A DNA stretch of 64,000 bases from Bacteroidota bacterium (GCA_020161395.1 JAIUOE010000001.1:558001-622000); one strand, 5' to 3'. Numbered from the stretch's first letter, positions 35,283 to 45,382 are shown. Notes: generated by a model from the sequence alone, not told the origin. A program made the numbers and translations.

Positions 35283-37409
35283 TTAAAACCTGTATCCCGT
35301 TGTAAAAGATATAAACGCATTTCTTGGTTCACCGAGTTCATAAAATCTGGCAGAAGTTGAGTTAATGTTCAGGAATGCTGCATATCTTTTATCGAGGATA
35401 TTGTTTACACCACCCGAGAGCATGAAATTGAGATTCTTAACCTTCAGATCGAGACCAAAAACTGAATTCAACAGAGTGTAGGAGGGGTTGCTTTCCGAAT
35501 TTGCATCGTCGGTGTACATGTCAGAAATATGGACTACAGATCCTTTTATAAATCCTGTAAGATTTTCTGTCAGGTCTTTGCTCCAGGCTGCCGAGAAGTA
35601 AAAATTGTGCTTCGGAACCGAGGGCACAATCTTACCCGAAAAATCTTTATCCTGGGTTACAAAGTTACCTTGATTATCCAGTTTTATCACTCTCGCCGTA
35701 TATGTGTCGTAGTTGAAACTGCTGAAAGTGTAGGAAAACTTGAACATAAGAGCTTTCAGAATGGCGGTTTCGGCACCAAGTTCGATACCTGTTCTGTTTG
35801 TTTTTGCTGAATTACGATAGAAGACACTTCCCAAAACTTCAAAAGGAACGATTTCGTTATCGATCATGATGTTGAAAAAAGTACCTTCGAAGAAGAGGTA
35901 GTTGAATAGCCCCTGTGAGAAAATCAGGTTGCCCTTGACACCAAATTCAAAGTTTTTTGACTTCTGTGCCTCGAGATCAGGGTTGTAGATTTTTCCCTGG
36001 TTCGAACTCGTCGGATAGTTGTCAAGTTCATTGCCGGCAGGGGAGTCGAAACTGAGTCCATATGAAGTATAAAGGGAAAGATATGGGGTCAGTTTATAGT
36101 TCAAAGCGAGTTTGGGTGTGAATGCCTCATATTTTTTTCTGTCATCCTGGGAGCCCAAAAGTCTGTTTTTAGCCGCAAATGTTACATTATCATATCTGCC
36201 CGTCAGAAGGAGAGCAAATTTGTCAGGGATAAATTCGAATCTTTCCTGGAGGAAGAAGCCCGCATTCTGAATGGTTTCATCAACGAGGGTAAGGAGATTG
36301 TCGCCCTTCAGACCGTTGATGTTGTTGTATTCTTCAATGGGACCTGTCTGGTAGAAAAGGTCGCCGCCGACTGAAAAAGTGTTGCTTAATCCGACGATTT
36401 TTGACTTGTTGGTAAATCTCGTTGAAGCACCCATACCATAGCGGTTGAAGATTCTGACGGTTTTTTGGGCTCTTTCGAAATATTTTAGAGTGACATATCC
36501 CGTTATTTCAAATTCGTTGTTCCGTTTTTCATCAAACGAAGTCTCGAATTTGATGCCCAGCCTCCCTTTGTTTGAGAGTCTGTAGTAATCATAATCTTTT
36601 TCGGTTTTGGCAGCCTGATAGGGGTCGAGATCGAATTCAGATTTTTTCAGTGAGCCCGGAAGTTTGATAACTCCTGTTGCCGAATAACCGAAAAGGGAAA
36701 GTTTTGATACATCATTCAGTTTGGTTTCGAGCACTGTGTTAAGAATGTTCCAGAAGTCTTCGGAATGTTGTCTGTAACCCGCAAAATTGTGGTAATTGTA
36801 TGAAACCATAAATTTTGTATCATCCGATTTTATCCCGAGCTTTACCCCGTTTCTCCTTAGACCGAATTCCCCGAATTCATTGAACTGTGTGACAAACGAT
36901 GAGGGGAAATTGATCTCGTTGATGAAATTCACAACTCCACCGGGGGCGTTTGTATAGAGAGAGGACGCACTTCCGCGGACAAGTTCTATCGATCCGATTG
37001 AATTGAAGTCTATTGCCTCGATGCGGGTTTGTCCATCGGGTTCCGATTCGGGGATACCGTCCAGAAGAATTCTAATGCCTCTGATTCCGGAGTTTGAACG
37101 GCTTCCGAATCCTCTGATTGACATTCTTACATCATGATTTCCGTAGCGGGATTGCATGAAGAGCCCCGGGACACCCGCCAAAACCTCATTTACAGAAGTT
37201 TTTTTATCGAATGTATATGCACTGTTGTCCATTCTGTAAACAGGGTAGGGGATATCAATAATTTTTTCACCGACTCTTGTTGCCGTAATAACAACATCAT
37301 CGAGGCGGTATTTCATCTCGATGGTGTCTTTCGGCGCTTTGGTCTCTTTTTGTGCAAATACTGCACTTAAACCAAGTACAAAAATGACTAAAAAGAAAAG
37401 TTTTTTCAT
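35283..37409 (-). CDS. TonB-dependent outer-membrane receptor
   Basis: A 708-residue outer-membrane transporter. The signal peptide is MKKLFFLVIFVLGLSAVFAQ. The plug domain (about 30-160) starts at DDVVITATRVGEK, includes the RGFGSRSNSGIRGIRILLDG segment, and is followed by a 22-strand-type barrel ending in ISFTTGYRF with the terminal aromatic residue expected for barrel insertion. The plug sequence is closest in feel to siderophore or metal-chelate receptors of the FecA/IutA type. The ligand is unknown. No TonB, periplasmic binding protein or Fur-like site is visible nearby. Confidence 0.9.
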   Translation of the reverse strand: MKKLFFLVIFVLGLSAVFAQKETKAPKDTIEMKYRLDDVVITATRVGEKIIDIPYPVYRMDNSAYTFDKKTSVNEVLAGVPGLFMQSRYGNHDVRMSIRGFGSRSNSGIRGIRILLDGIPESEPDGQTRIEAIDFNSIGSIELVRGSASSLYTNAPGGVVNFINEINFPSSFVTQFNEFGEFGLRRNGVKLGIKSDDTKFMVSYNYHNFAGYRQHSEDFWNILNTVLETKLNDVSKLSLFGYSATGVIKLPGSLKKSEFDLDPYQAAKTEKDYDYYRLSNKGRLGIKFETSFDEKRNNEFEITGYVTLKYFERAQKTVRIFNRYGMGASTRFTNKSKIVGLSNTFSVGGDLFYQTGPIEEYNNINGLKGDNLLTLVDETIQNAGFFLQERFEFIPDKFALLLTGRYDNVTFAAKNRLLGSQDDRKKYEAFTPKLALNYKLTPYLSLYTSYGLSFDSPAGNELDNYPTSSNQGKIYNPDLEAQKSKNFEFGVKGNLIFSQGLFNYLFFEGTFFNIMIDNEIVPFEVLGSVFYRNSAKTNRTGIELGAETAILKALMFKFSYTFSSFNYDTYTARVIKLDNQGNFVTQDKDFSGKIVPSVPKHNFYFSAAWSKDLTENLTGFIKGSVVHISDMYTDDANSESNPSYTLLNSVFGLDLKVKNLNFMLSGGVNNILDKRYAAFLNINSTSARFYELGEPRNAFISFTTGYRF

Positions 37410-37803
37410 TTATTTTACTTTCATAAAAAAATATTGTGCGGAATTAAACTTAAGGATATTTTGTGAAATTGAGTTTGAAGTGAACAAAAAATACCCTGAT
37501 TTACGGGAGAAGTTTAGTGGTGAAAAAGGGAGCTATACGGGTTATGGTAACTTAAAAACACCTGTTGTTCTATTTTCATTCATTTTTCCAATATTTAACT
37601 GAACTTAATAGATTTCCTGAAAGATGATGAAAAAATAACTCGGTAAATATCTGACCTTCAGGAACCTTGACAAATATGAAAACCTGAAAGCCTTCCTCAT
37701 TCTGTTTCTTAACAACAAATCCGCAATTTTTGAAGTCGGAGGAAAAGAGTCGGCCTGAAGCTTTTATTCAATCAAAGTTTTCAATTAAACTTATACTGAA
37801 ATT
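37410..37803. other. Intergenic region between two minus-strand genes
   Basis: About 390 bases holding the TonB-receptor promoter. A 39-codon open stretch without a start codon (ending at the TGA near 37757) has protein-like composition and may be a relic. I see nothing else. Confidence 0.35.
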
Positions 37804-39852
37804 TTATTTCCCTAAAACAAACTTCCCGGTCAGTCTTTTGATGCTGCCTTCCAATCCTGCGGCTTCGACCGTATAGAAGTATACTCCCGACGGGGATTGT
37901 GACATGTCCAGACTGATATCATGCATTCCTTTTTGTGTCAATCCCGCTTTAAGTGATTTTACGATTTCTCCGGTGGCAGACCAGATATTCAGAGTAACAA
38001 ATGCCGTTTCAGGGAGGGTGTACCTGATTACAGTAGAGGGATTAAACGGATTCGGGAAGTTGCCCACAAGCTCAAATGATGAAATGCCGGCAGGTTCCGC
38101 CTCCACAGATTTGGAGTAGTGGTGTGTTCCGTCGAAATCGGTTTGATTCAGTCTGTATAAAACTTTCCCTGAGAGATTTTTTGCGGAAATGTCGGTAAAT
38201 GAATATTCTTTTAGTTGAGTTGTGGTTCCGGAGCCGGTAACCGACCCGATTTCAGTCCAAGATTTGTCTGACCCGGTTTTTCTTTCTATTCTGAATTCCT
38301 TGTTGTTGGTTTCGGATGCTGTTGTCCAAGTCAGGGAGACACCCTCATTCGTTGCAGAGGCGGAGAAAGAAACCAGTTCAACTGGAACAGGAGTCAACTG
38401 ATTCAGAAAGAGGACTATCGGAGTGCGTGCCGTGCCGACTGCAAGATCGAGCATGCCGTCACCGTTCACATCACCGTAGGCAATCGAATTAAGTGAAGAC
38501 GCACCGATGTATGTCCACGAAGGAGTGACCGGAAGTGTACCATTGTCGTTCAGGTAGATTTCAACCCTCGGTGGTGAGAAACTCACTGTTGATACATCGG
38601 GATATCCGTCGTTATTCACATCATTTACTATCAGTTCCTGTACTCCGGGGGTTGGACTGGTCTGAGATGTCCAAAAGGGGGAGGAACCCAGGGTTCCCGA
38701 GGTGTTTTTGTACATTACATTTTGATTCGTGTTGCCTCCTATCACAAAATCAGCGTATCCGTCGAGGTCAAAATCACCCCAGCCACAACCTTTTTGCGAA
38801 ATGGTGTTCCCGACTGTCCACGCGGGAGTACCCGACATTCCTCCCATGTAGTTGAGGTAAACACCTGATGCGAAATTTACCCATTTTGAAACACCCAAAT
38901 CCCCTTTTTTCACATGAGTATAATCAACGGAAATGGTTCCACCCTGCGGAAGGATGCCACCGGCAGAGACAAACGCACCAACCGGGTCGTAACAGTAGTT
39001 GAAGACTTCCACTCCATTCACTTTAACCGAATGTACTTTCACCACGGGTGTTTTTGAGAGATGAACCGCCCCTTTTCCCGTTTCGGAGATTATGAAAGAC
39101 TCCTGCACTCTTGTAAGGTCGCTTTTGTCGAGATCTGTGAACGCAACAGAGTTGGTGATCATTCCGTCGTTCGAAGTGTAGGTCGGGGATGTTGTGAAGC
39201 CCGTTCCCTGGTTGATGTAGTAGAAAATTGGCTTATACGGATCGGAAGTGTTGCCCTGATTTCCGACTGCCAGATCAGGAAGCCCGTCTCCGTTAATGTC
39301 GCCGAAGGCTGTTCCAACAGTCCATGCCAGACCGGCAAAGGTGAAGGAAGGTGTGGTTGGCACTCCGGTTCCGGTGTTCAGATAGATAGTGGAAGGTGCA
39401 TAGCCGCCGTCGCCGTTTCCCGAGAAGAGGTCGGGCTTTCCGTCGTTGTTGATATCCGCCCACTTGATGTCGGTGGTTGATCTCGAGTCAGCCGAATACC
39501 AGACGGGATTCACCGTGAGGACACCATTGTCGTTTCTGAAAATCAGATTGTTATAGTCAGGGATAGGGGGAAATGAGTTGCTGAAGTAGCATCCCGCAGC
39601 GAGGTCGAGGTCGCCATCCATGTCAAAATCGCCGAAAGCGAGCCCTCCGATTTGCCTTTCGAGACCGGCTGTCCAGGCAGGTGTTGTTCCAAAAGGAGCC
39701 TGTGGAGTCCGGTAAACCATCTCTTTCATATCACTCTTTATATATATGTGGGTCGATTTACCGTCAGGACTGATGTCGGTAATCTTTTTTAAGTCCTGAG
39801 AAATCAATGAGATTGTCAGTAAAAGAGAAAAGGCAAATAATCTTTGTAACAT
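37804..39852 (-). CDS. Secreted FG-GAP/VCBS repeat protein with type IX sorting domain
   Basis: A 682-residue exported protein. The signal peptide is MLQRLFAFSLLLTISLISQ. Six calcium-binding FG-GAP-like motifs of the D-x-D-x-D-G-x-x-D type are visible (FDMDGDLD, INNDGKPD, INGDGLPD, FDLDGYAD, VNNDGYPD, VNGDGMLD), which fits an integrin-alpha-like propeller. A fibronectin-like region follows (about 490-590), and then the sorting domain (FPNPFNPSTVIRYTLP ... SGVYFYTVEA). The ATG is preceded by a GGAG-like sequence. Probably a calcium-dependent surface protein. Confidence 0.85.
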   Translation of the reverse strand: MLQRLFAFSLLLTISLISQDLKKITDISPDGKSTHIYIKSDMKEMVYRTPQAPFGTTPAWTAGLERQIGGLAFGDFDMDGDLDLAAGCYFSNSFPPIPDYNNLIFRNDNGVLTVNPVWYSADSRSTTDIKWADINNDGKPDLFSGNGDGGYAPSTIYLNTGTGVPTTPSFTFAGLAWTVGTAFGDINGDGLPDLAVGNQGNTSDPYKPIFYYINQGTGFTTSPTYTSNDGMITNSVAFTDLDKSDLTRVQESFIISETGKGAVHLSKTPVVKVHSVKVNGVEVFNYCYDPVGAFVSAGGILPQGGTISVDYTHVKKGDLGVSKWVNFASGVYLNYMGGMSGTPAWTVGNTISQKGCGWGDFDLDGYADFVIGGNTNQNVMYKNTSGTLGSSPFWTSQTSPTPGVQELIVNDVNNDGYPDVSTVSFSPPRVEIYLNDNGTLPVTPSWTYIGASSLNSIAYGDVNGDGMLDLAVGTARTPIVLFLNQLTPVPVELVSFSASATNEGVSLTWTTASETNNKEFRIERKTGSDKSWTEIGSVTGSGTTTQLKEYSFTDISAKNLSGKVLYRLNQTDFDGTHHYSKSVEAEPAGISSFELVGNFPNPFNPSTVIRYTLPETAFVTLNIWSATGEIVKSLKAGLTQKGMHDISLDMSQSPSGVYFYTVEAAGLEGSIKRLTGKFVLGK

Positions 39853-39989
39853 TTTTTCGCTCCGGGGAAAAATTATTGCAGAAAATTACAAAAAAATCCC
39901 GACAGTTCATATATCTTTACAACCGTTTGTGGAATCCGGAAAAACACAACAACGGTTTTATCTCAATCATGATGAGAAAAGAGGAGTAA

Positions 39990-40373
39990 TCAGCCCCCGA
40001 TAATTGCAGTGGCTTCTATTTCCACAAGCATGTCGGGGTCGACGAGGGAACTTACAGCCACCAGGGTTGAGGCAGGTTTGATCGTTCCAAACACCTCACC
40101 GTGGGCTCTCCCGACATCTTCCCACATTGCGATATCCACCACATATATTCTAGTTCTGACGATATCGGTCATTGCGGCACCTGCATCAATAAGAGCCTGT
40201 TCTATCTTCTTCAGAATAATTTTCGTCTGGTAATATGGTTCTCCGAGACCTCTGACTTTGCCATCCTTCATCGATGTCGTTCCCGCCACTTCCACGATAT
40301 TGCCAACCCGTACGGCGCGGGAGTAGCCGACTTTATCCTCATATTCACTCCCGGATGGGATGTTTCTTCTCAT
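39990..40373 (-). CDS. ridA: RidA family (YjgF/YER057c/UK114) protein
   Basis: A 127-residue protein of the Rid family, which hydrolyses reactive enamines and imines released by PLP enzymes. The conserved late segment IVRTRIYVVDIAMWEDVG carries the arginine that binds the substrate carboxylate, and the C-terminal VEIEATAI strand is typical. It may be one of the Rid subfamilies rather than strict RidA, so the symbol is tentative. It lies 58 bases after uvrA on the same strand and may be read through from it. Confidence 0.85.
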   Translation of the reverse strand: MRRNIPSGSEYEDKVGYSRAVRVGNIVEVAGTTSMKDGKVRGLGEPYYQTKIILKKIEQALIDAGAAMTDIVRTRIYVVDIAMWEDVGRAHGEVFGTIKPASTLVAVSSLVDPDMLVEIEATAIIGG

Positions 40374-40431
40374 AAATCAACCTTTTCTGACTGTAAATAA
40401 TGGTTTGATAAAATTTGTAACTGCATTTCGT

Positions 40432-43263
40432 TCAATTCACCTGTTCCCAGCCCGAATCCTGAATGAACGGCTTCAGATATTTTCCCGTCCACGATTCAGG
40501 ACATGCAGCAATCTCTTCGGGGGTTCCCGTAGCCACGATGTAGCCTCCCTTGTCACCCGCTTCGGGTCCAAGGTCTATAACATGATCGGCACACTTGATT
40601 ACATCGAGATTATGCTCGATCAGCAGAACTGAATTGTTGTTTTCGATCAGCAGATGGAACGATTTCAGCAGTTTAGAAATGTCGTCAAAGTGCAATCCCG
40701 TTGTCGGCTCGTCAAATATAAAGAGGGTATGCCGGTTGTCTTTCCTTTGGCTGAGGTGTAGAGCAAGCTTTATTCTTTGAGCTTCACCCCCCGATAAAGT
40801 GTTGGCGGGCTGACCAAGTTTCATATAATCCAGCCCAACATCCGAGAGCACCTGAAGCGGTTTTGTGATTTTGTTGTAACCCTCAAAGTGGTGCAGCGCC
40901 TCATCAACAGTCATTTCCAGCACTTCCACGAGGTTTTTGCCCCGAAGAGTGATGTCTCTTACTTCCTTTTTGTACCGGGTGCCCTTGCAGTCCTCACATT
41001 CGAGGTAAATATCGGCGAGAAACTGCATCTCAACTTTAATGAACCCCTCTCCCTGACAGGTTTCGCATCTGCCACCGGGGATGTTGAAGGAGAAAAAGCC
41101 GGGCGAAAATCCTTTTTGCTTTGCCTGATGTGTAGCCGAAAAAGCCTCCCGTATGTGTTCAAACGCCTTCACATAGCTTGCAGGGTTTGAGCGGGGTGAT
41201 TTCCCAATCGGCGACTGATCAACAATTTCGATCGAATCGAGATACACTTCGCCTGTTATTGAATCGCATTTCCCCGGATTCGAAACAGCGCCACCGAGAT
41301 TTTTGGCTATGTTCCCGTAGATTACATCGTGTACAAGAGTGCTTTTCCCCGAACCGCTTACACCTGTTATCACAACAAATTTATTCAACGGTATCTCGAC
41401 ATCAACATCTTTCAGGTTGTTCTCTCTCGCTCCCTTCACGACAATGGAAAAACCCTTTTCTGTGTTTCGTTTGGCGGGAATCGGGATGCTTCTTGCACCC
41501 GAGAGATAGGCTCCTGTGAGTGATTTTGGATTCGCCAGTATCTCGCTGTATGTCCCCTGTGCGACGATCTCACCGCCGTTCAAGCCCGCTTTCGGACCCA
41601 TGTCCACGATAAGGTCGGCACTCTCCATCATTTCTGAATCGTGTTCAACCACAAGAACGGAGTTGCCGATATCCCTCAGATTTTTCAATATTTTTATCAG
41701 TCGTGAATTGTCGCGGGGATGAAGCCCGATCGACGGTTCGTCAAGTACATAGAGAGTGCCGACGAGTGCCGACCCCAGAGCTGTCGCAAGGTTGATCCTC
41801 TGCGATTCTCCCCCGGAGAGGGTTGAACTCACCCTGTCCATCGTGAGGTAGCCGAGCCCCACATCGTTCAAAAATGTGAGCCTTTTGATCAGTTCTTTTA
41901 ATATCCTGTCGGCTATCTGATTTTCATAATCCGTAAGCTGAAGCCCCGAGAAGAATTTCAGGCTCTGCTCTATCGGCATTATCACCACTTCGTGAATCGA
42001 TTTTTTGTCGATTTTTACCTGAAGAGCTTCCCTCCTTAGCCGGGTTCCTTTGCATGCTGTGCAGTTGGTGTAACCCCTGTACCGGGCGAGGAAAATCCTG
42101 ATTTGCATCTTGTAGTTGTCTTTTTCGAGCTCGTCGAAGAAAGCCTGCAGCCCCGTAAATTCAGGTGCACCGCTTACTATCAGGTTTACATGTTCCTCAC
42201 TCAGATATCTGAACGGTTCATTGATCGGGATGTTGTATTTCTTTGCTGCACCGATAAGTGCCCTGTTGTAATGACTGAATTTGGGACTTTTCCACGGGGC
42301 AATTGCGCTGTTTACTATCGAAAGGTTGTCGTTCGGAACCACAAGATTCATGTCGATTCCGTACATTTTTGAAAATCCCTGACAAACGGGACATGCACCG
42401 AACGGGTTGTTAAAAGAGAAAAACCGCGGTTCGGGTTCCTCGTATCTGATTCCACAGCACTCGTAGAATGTATTAAAATCGTATTGCTTTGATGCCGGAT
42501 TGCCGGAATCTTCGGAGGCTGTGTCATCCCCTGAAAGGATCACCCTTAACCTTTGCTCACCCTCCTTGAAACACATTTCTATTGAATCGGCAAGGCGGTC
42601 GCGCATCTCCCCTTTTTTTATTTTGAAGCGTTCTGCGATGACTGTAATTTTGTCCTTCTCATCGGGAAGCGGGGTTTCGTCGGCAAGTTCGTACATTTTG
42701 CCATCGAAGAAAACCCTGAAAAAGCCTCTTTTTCTTATAAGGTCAATCTCTTCAGCTACACTTCTTCCCTCGTGTTTGTGAAGAGGAAATCCCAGGAACC
42801 ACTTCCCCCCCTCCTCCTGAGTTTCGAGGAAATCGCAAACCGTTGTGGTTGATGCCCGCTTCACTTCCTTCCCGCAGACGAAACATTCCGTCCTGCCGAT
42901 TCTCGCAAAAAGGAGACGGAGATAATCGTAAACCTCTGTTGTTGTGCCGACGGTCGAGCGGGTATTTTTCGAAATGGTCTTTTGTTCAATCGATACGGCG
43001 GGTGAGATGCCCGTTATCAGGTCCACATCAGGTTTATTGATCCGTTCGAGGAACTGGCGTGCATAGGATGAGAGGGATTCCACATAGCGTCTCTGTCCCT
43101 CGGCGTAAATCGTATCGAACACCAGGGATGACTTACCCGATCCGCTAACTCCCGTAAAAACAATAAGTTTCCCCGAAGGAATCTCAAGATCGATATTCTT
43201 TAAATTATGTTCTCTTGCGCCTTTTACAACAATGTTCCGGTCTTTGGCTTCGTGCTTCTTCAT
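40432..43263 (-). CDS. uvrA: Excinuclease ABC subunit A (UvrA)
   Basis: DNA-damage recognition ATPase of nucleotide excision repair, 943 residues, full length. The first ABC half has P-loop GVSGSGKSSLVFDTIYAEG and signature LSGGESQRINLATALGS. The second has P-loop GVSGSGKSTLVHDVIYG and signature LSGGEAQRIKLALHL. The zinc-binding cysteines around CFVCG and CECEDCKGTR-type segments are present (for example CLECEDC as read in YLECEDCKGTRY). The conserved start region REHNLKNIDLEIP follows directly. It works with UvrB and UvrC, which are not in this window. Confidence 0.98.
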   Translation of the reverse strand: MKKHEAKDRNIVVKGAREHNLKNIDLEIPSGKLIVFTGVSGSGKSSLVFDTIYAEGQRRYVESLSSYARQFLERINKPDVDLITGISPAVSIEQKTISKNTRSTVGTTTEVYDYLRLLFARIGRTECFVCGKEVKRASTTTVCDFLETQEEGGKWFLGFPLHKHEGRSVAEEIDLIRKRGFFRVFFDGKMYELADETPLPDEKDKITVIAERFKIKKGEMRDRLADSIEMCFKEGEQRLRVILSGDDTASEDSGNPASKQYDFNTFYECCGIRYEEPEPRFFSFNNPFGACPVCQGFSKMYGIDMNLVVPNDNLSIVNSAIAPWKSPKFSHYNRALIGAAKKYNIPINEPFRYLSEEHVNLIVSGAPEFTGLQAFFDELEKDNYKMQIRIFLARYRGYTNCTACKGTRLRREALQVKIDKKSIHEVVIMPIEQSLKFFSGLQLTDYENQIADRILKELIKRLTFLNDVGLGYLTMDRVSSTLSGGESQRINLATALGSALVGTLYVLDEPSIGLHPRDNSRLIKILKNLRDIGNSVLVVEHDSEMMESADLIVDMGPKAGLNGGEIVAQGTYSEILANPKSLTGAYLSGARSIPIPAKRNTEKGFSIVVKGARENNLKDVDVEIPLNKFVVITGVSGSGKSTLVHDVIYGNIAKNLGGAVSNPGKCDSITGEVYLDSIEIVDQSPIGKSPRSNPASYVKAFEHIREAFSATHQAKQKGFSPGFFSFNIPGGRCETCQGEGFIKVEMQFLADIYLECEDCKGTRYKKEVRDITLRGKNLVEVLEMTVDEALHHFEGYNKITKPLQVLSDVGLDYMKLGQPANTLSGGEAQRIKLALHLSQRKDNRHTLFIFDEPTTGLHFDDISKLLKSFHLLIENNNSVLLIEHNLDVIKCADHVIDLGPEAGDKGGYIVATGTPEEIAACPESWTGKYLKPFIQDSGWEQVN

Positions 43264-43622
43264 TCAAGTATATGCTAAATCTGTAAAAATGTGACTTTAA
43301 ATTTACTTATAAATGCCAACAAAATGAGAGAAGAAATAGTTTGAAGGCTGAATAAAGAGGTCAGAAGTTTGAGGTATGAACTATGATCTATGAACTATTA
43401 GCTGACCTGAAGATTGAATTTCGGAAAAGGAGCGACAATCGTCTCGATTGTCCCACCGACAAAAAATAATAAATAATAACTCATAATTAATAAATCCTCG
43501 AAGCGGTTTACATGTTTGAAAAAAAATTAAAAAATATTTTTTTACATTTCCGGAAAAACTCTGGTTTAATTACTCTCTCTATGTAGAGGGTGAATTTACA
43601 GATTTTCAAAAGGAGAGAAAAA
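43264..43622. other. Intergenic region with inverted repeat
   Basis: Divergent region between uvrA and the 43623 gene. It contains a perfect inverted repeat GACAATCG-TCT-CGATTGTC at 43434-43452 and an AT-rich tail with repeated ATAATAAATAATAA-like units. AGGAG for the next gene lies at 43611-43615. No gene is visible. Confidence 0.45.
43434..43452. repeat. Perfect 8-bp inverted repeat, 3-base loop
   Basis: GACAATCG (43434-43441) and CGATTGTC (43445-43452) flank TCT. No T run follows, so it is not a typical terminator. It could be an intergenic repeat unit or a regulator site upstream of the 43623 cluster. Confidence 0.4.
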
Positions 43623-44393
43623 ATGGATATGAAACAGATAACAATTCAAAAACAGGGAGAAGATGGTTTTAAGGTATTAAGGAATGGTCTTGAACTTAAA
43701 ACCCACCGGGACGACTCTTTCCCTCCGCTTCAGGAGGATATTGCAACCATACTCGCCGATGATCTGAACTATATTTATGACAATGTTAAAGGTCCCGATG
43801 TAAGAATGAGCATGGTTTACTGTGTTCTTTCAACCCTGTACCACACTAATAAGAGCAGGGGTTGCAATGGATGTAGTGGCAAACCCGATCCTTATGATCT
43901 CTCTGTGGAAATTGTTCACCTCATTCAATGGGACCGTTGCTTCAGGATCAGCCCGAACCCCGAGTTCGCCATTCCGCAGCGATGGGCGAATGACCCTGTT
44001 GTCACCTTCCTTGGTGAAGACTGGGTTGACCTTCCCGTGAACTTTTGTTCCACTACAGAGCAGATGATGGATAATCCCTCCAACCCCGGTTTTGTACCGA
44101 GGAAAACGATCAAAAAATTTGAGGAAGTGTTGAATGCTTTCACCCGTGCCCAAAGATTTTCCGTCACGCTGGTCGGAGACATGTTTGGTGACTTCTCGGT
44201 CTCCCTTACTACACTTCTTATCGCAAAGCTTGTCTCACCTGAAGACTACTTCCTTGCGATGCTGATATTTCGATATGAAAAAACGAGTGACCGGCTTAAG
44301 AAGCAAGAAAAACTGGAGAGGGATATTTTCATTAATAAAATGAACAACCTTCTTAAAGCTCTCGATTCAGAGGGGCTGCAGCAACTGATCTGA
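43623..44393 (+). CDS. Unrecognised cytoplasmic protein, first gene of an unknown cluster
   Basis: A 256-residue protein from ATG 43623, preferred over 43590 because AGGAGAG (43611-43617) lies five bases before it. No signal or membrane segment. It has a CNGCSGKPDPYD cysteine pair near residues 79-82, a WANDPVVTFLGEDWVDLP block in the middle and a charged helical C-terminus. I do not recognise the family. The next genes on the same strand are also unfamiliar, which suggests a functional unit. A hairpin (44392-44409) overlaps its stop. Confidence 0.7.
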   Translation: MDMKQITIQKQGEDGFKVLRNGLELKTHRDDSFPPLQEDIATILADDLNYIYDNVKGPDVRMSMVYCVLSTLYHTNKSRGCNGCSGKPDPYDLSVEIVHLIQWDRCFRISPNPEFAIPQRWANDPVVTFLGEDWVDLPVNFCSTTEQMMDNPSNPGFVPRKTIKKFEEVLNAFTRAQRFSVTLVGDMFGDFSVSLTTLLIAKLVSPEDYFLAMLIFRYEKTSDRLKKQEKLERDIFINKMNNLLKALDSEGLQQLI

Positions 44394-44409
44394 TTCCGTA
44401 ACCGGAATC
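44392..44409 (+). terminator. Hairpin at the end of the 43623 gene
   Basis: GATTCCG (44392-44398) pairs perfectly with CGGAATC (44403-44409) around TAAC, followed by GTTTGTT. It starts inside the stop codon, so it may only partly stop transcription. Confidence 0.4.
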
Positions 44410-44466
44410 GTTTGTTACGATGACATTAACTGATTAAAAAAATCTTAACCATAACGGGGTCCGCAT

Positions 44467-44607
44467 ATGATACTTATATTAAAAATCATTGAGCATCTGC
44501 TGTCCGACATTCCGACCTTCTTCTACGATTTCGAGGATTTTATGACCGATCTGGTTATCCTGGGATTCCTCAAGTTCGTGATGTATGTCTTTGTCTCTAT
44601 GGCTTGA
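44467..44607 (+). CDS. Possible small hydrophobic protein, 46 residues
   Basis: Frame beginning MILILKIIEHLLSDIPTFF and ending FVMYVFVSMA, with an N- and a C-terminal hydrophobic stretch around acidic residues. It lies between two cluster genes on the same strand. Only a weak GGGGT precedes it, so it may be chance. Not recognised. Confidence 0.3.
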   Translation: MILILKIIEHLLSDIPTFFYDFEDFMTDLVILGFLKFVMYVFVSMA

Positions 44608-44692
44608 AAAAATATTTTCGGGAATTCGGAAAAACGAGAATTTTTTTACTCTATTATAACATAAGCATTTCAAACAAAAAAAGAGGTTAGCC

Positions 44693-45382
44693 GTGTACGG
44701 AAGAACATACGCAATCGAACCGGTTGATGATCATATAATTGTAAAGATGGACGGACTTAATGTCCTTGTTGATACCGGTTCTCCCGGATCATTTGCGAAA
44801 AATCCCTCCTTTACCTACAACGGCGTGACCGAAACTTTGCCTTCATCCCTCCTGGGAATGACAGACATCCATCAGGTGGGTGAACTTCTTGGTCACCCGG
44901 TGGATGTGCTGCTTGGCGCCGATCTTCTCTCCCGTCATCCCGTACGAATCGATCTGAAAAAGAATTCGTTCACCATCCTTGAAGACATTTCCGGGGAAGG
45001 GGCGGCAGTTGTACCGTTTCGCCAAACCATGGGAGGAGTCATTTTCGACATGGAGTTGAACGGTGAGCTGCATCCCGTCATTCTCGACAGCGGAGCCAAG
45101 ATATCCTACATTTCTGTGGATAACCCGGTTGCAAAGAGCTTTACGGAACAAAAAACCGACTTTCACCCGATGACTGGCAACTTTGAAACCATTGTTGGCG
45201 AAGTTCCCGTAAGAATTGCAGGAAAGGAACTGACCTTCACATTCGGTACACTTCCCGATATGCTTGAGATGCTCCTTGGATTGATCGGTGTGCCCAATAT
45301 TGTCGGCAGCGATCTCTTCAAAAACTTCGAAGTCGTCATCGACTATGCAAACAGCAGAATGCTCCTCCGGGAAAACAACTAA
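44693..45382 (+). CDS. Two-lobed retropepsin-like aspartic protease candidate
   Basis: A 229-residue protein that starts at GTG 44693, with AAGAGG about seven bases upstream. Two aspartic-protease active-site motifs are present, one in each half: LVDTGSPGSF (about residues 23-32) and VILDSGAKISYI (about 129-140). Each is followed by a hydrophobic strand and, later, an LLGADLLSR or IVGSDLF segment that corresponds to the second conserved hydrophobic-Gly element. Pepsin-like bilobal enzymes or fused retropepsin dimers have this layout, unlike the single-motif bacterial retropepsins. No signal peptide, so it should act in the cytoplasm. The substrate could be a neighbouring gene product, but that is a guess. 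Confidence 0.6.
   Translation: MYGRTYAIEPVDDHIIVKMDGLNVLVDTGSPGSFAKNPSFTYNGVTETLPSSLLGMTDIHQVGELLGHPVDVLLGADLLSRHPVRIDLKKNSFTILEDISGEGAAVVPFRQTMGGVIFDMELNGELHPVILDSGAKISYISVDNPVAKSFTEQKTDFHPMTGNFETIVGEVPVRIAGKELTFTFGTLPDMLEMLLGLIGVPNIVGSDLFKNFEVVIDYANSRMLLRENN

Noticed and set aside
37637-37760. A short open frame with protein-like composition between the TonB receptor and the FG-GAP gene
   Set aside because: It has no start codon or ribosome binding site and no recognisable family; at best a relic.
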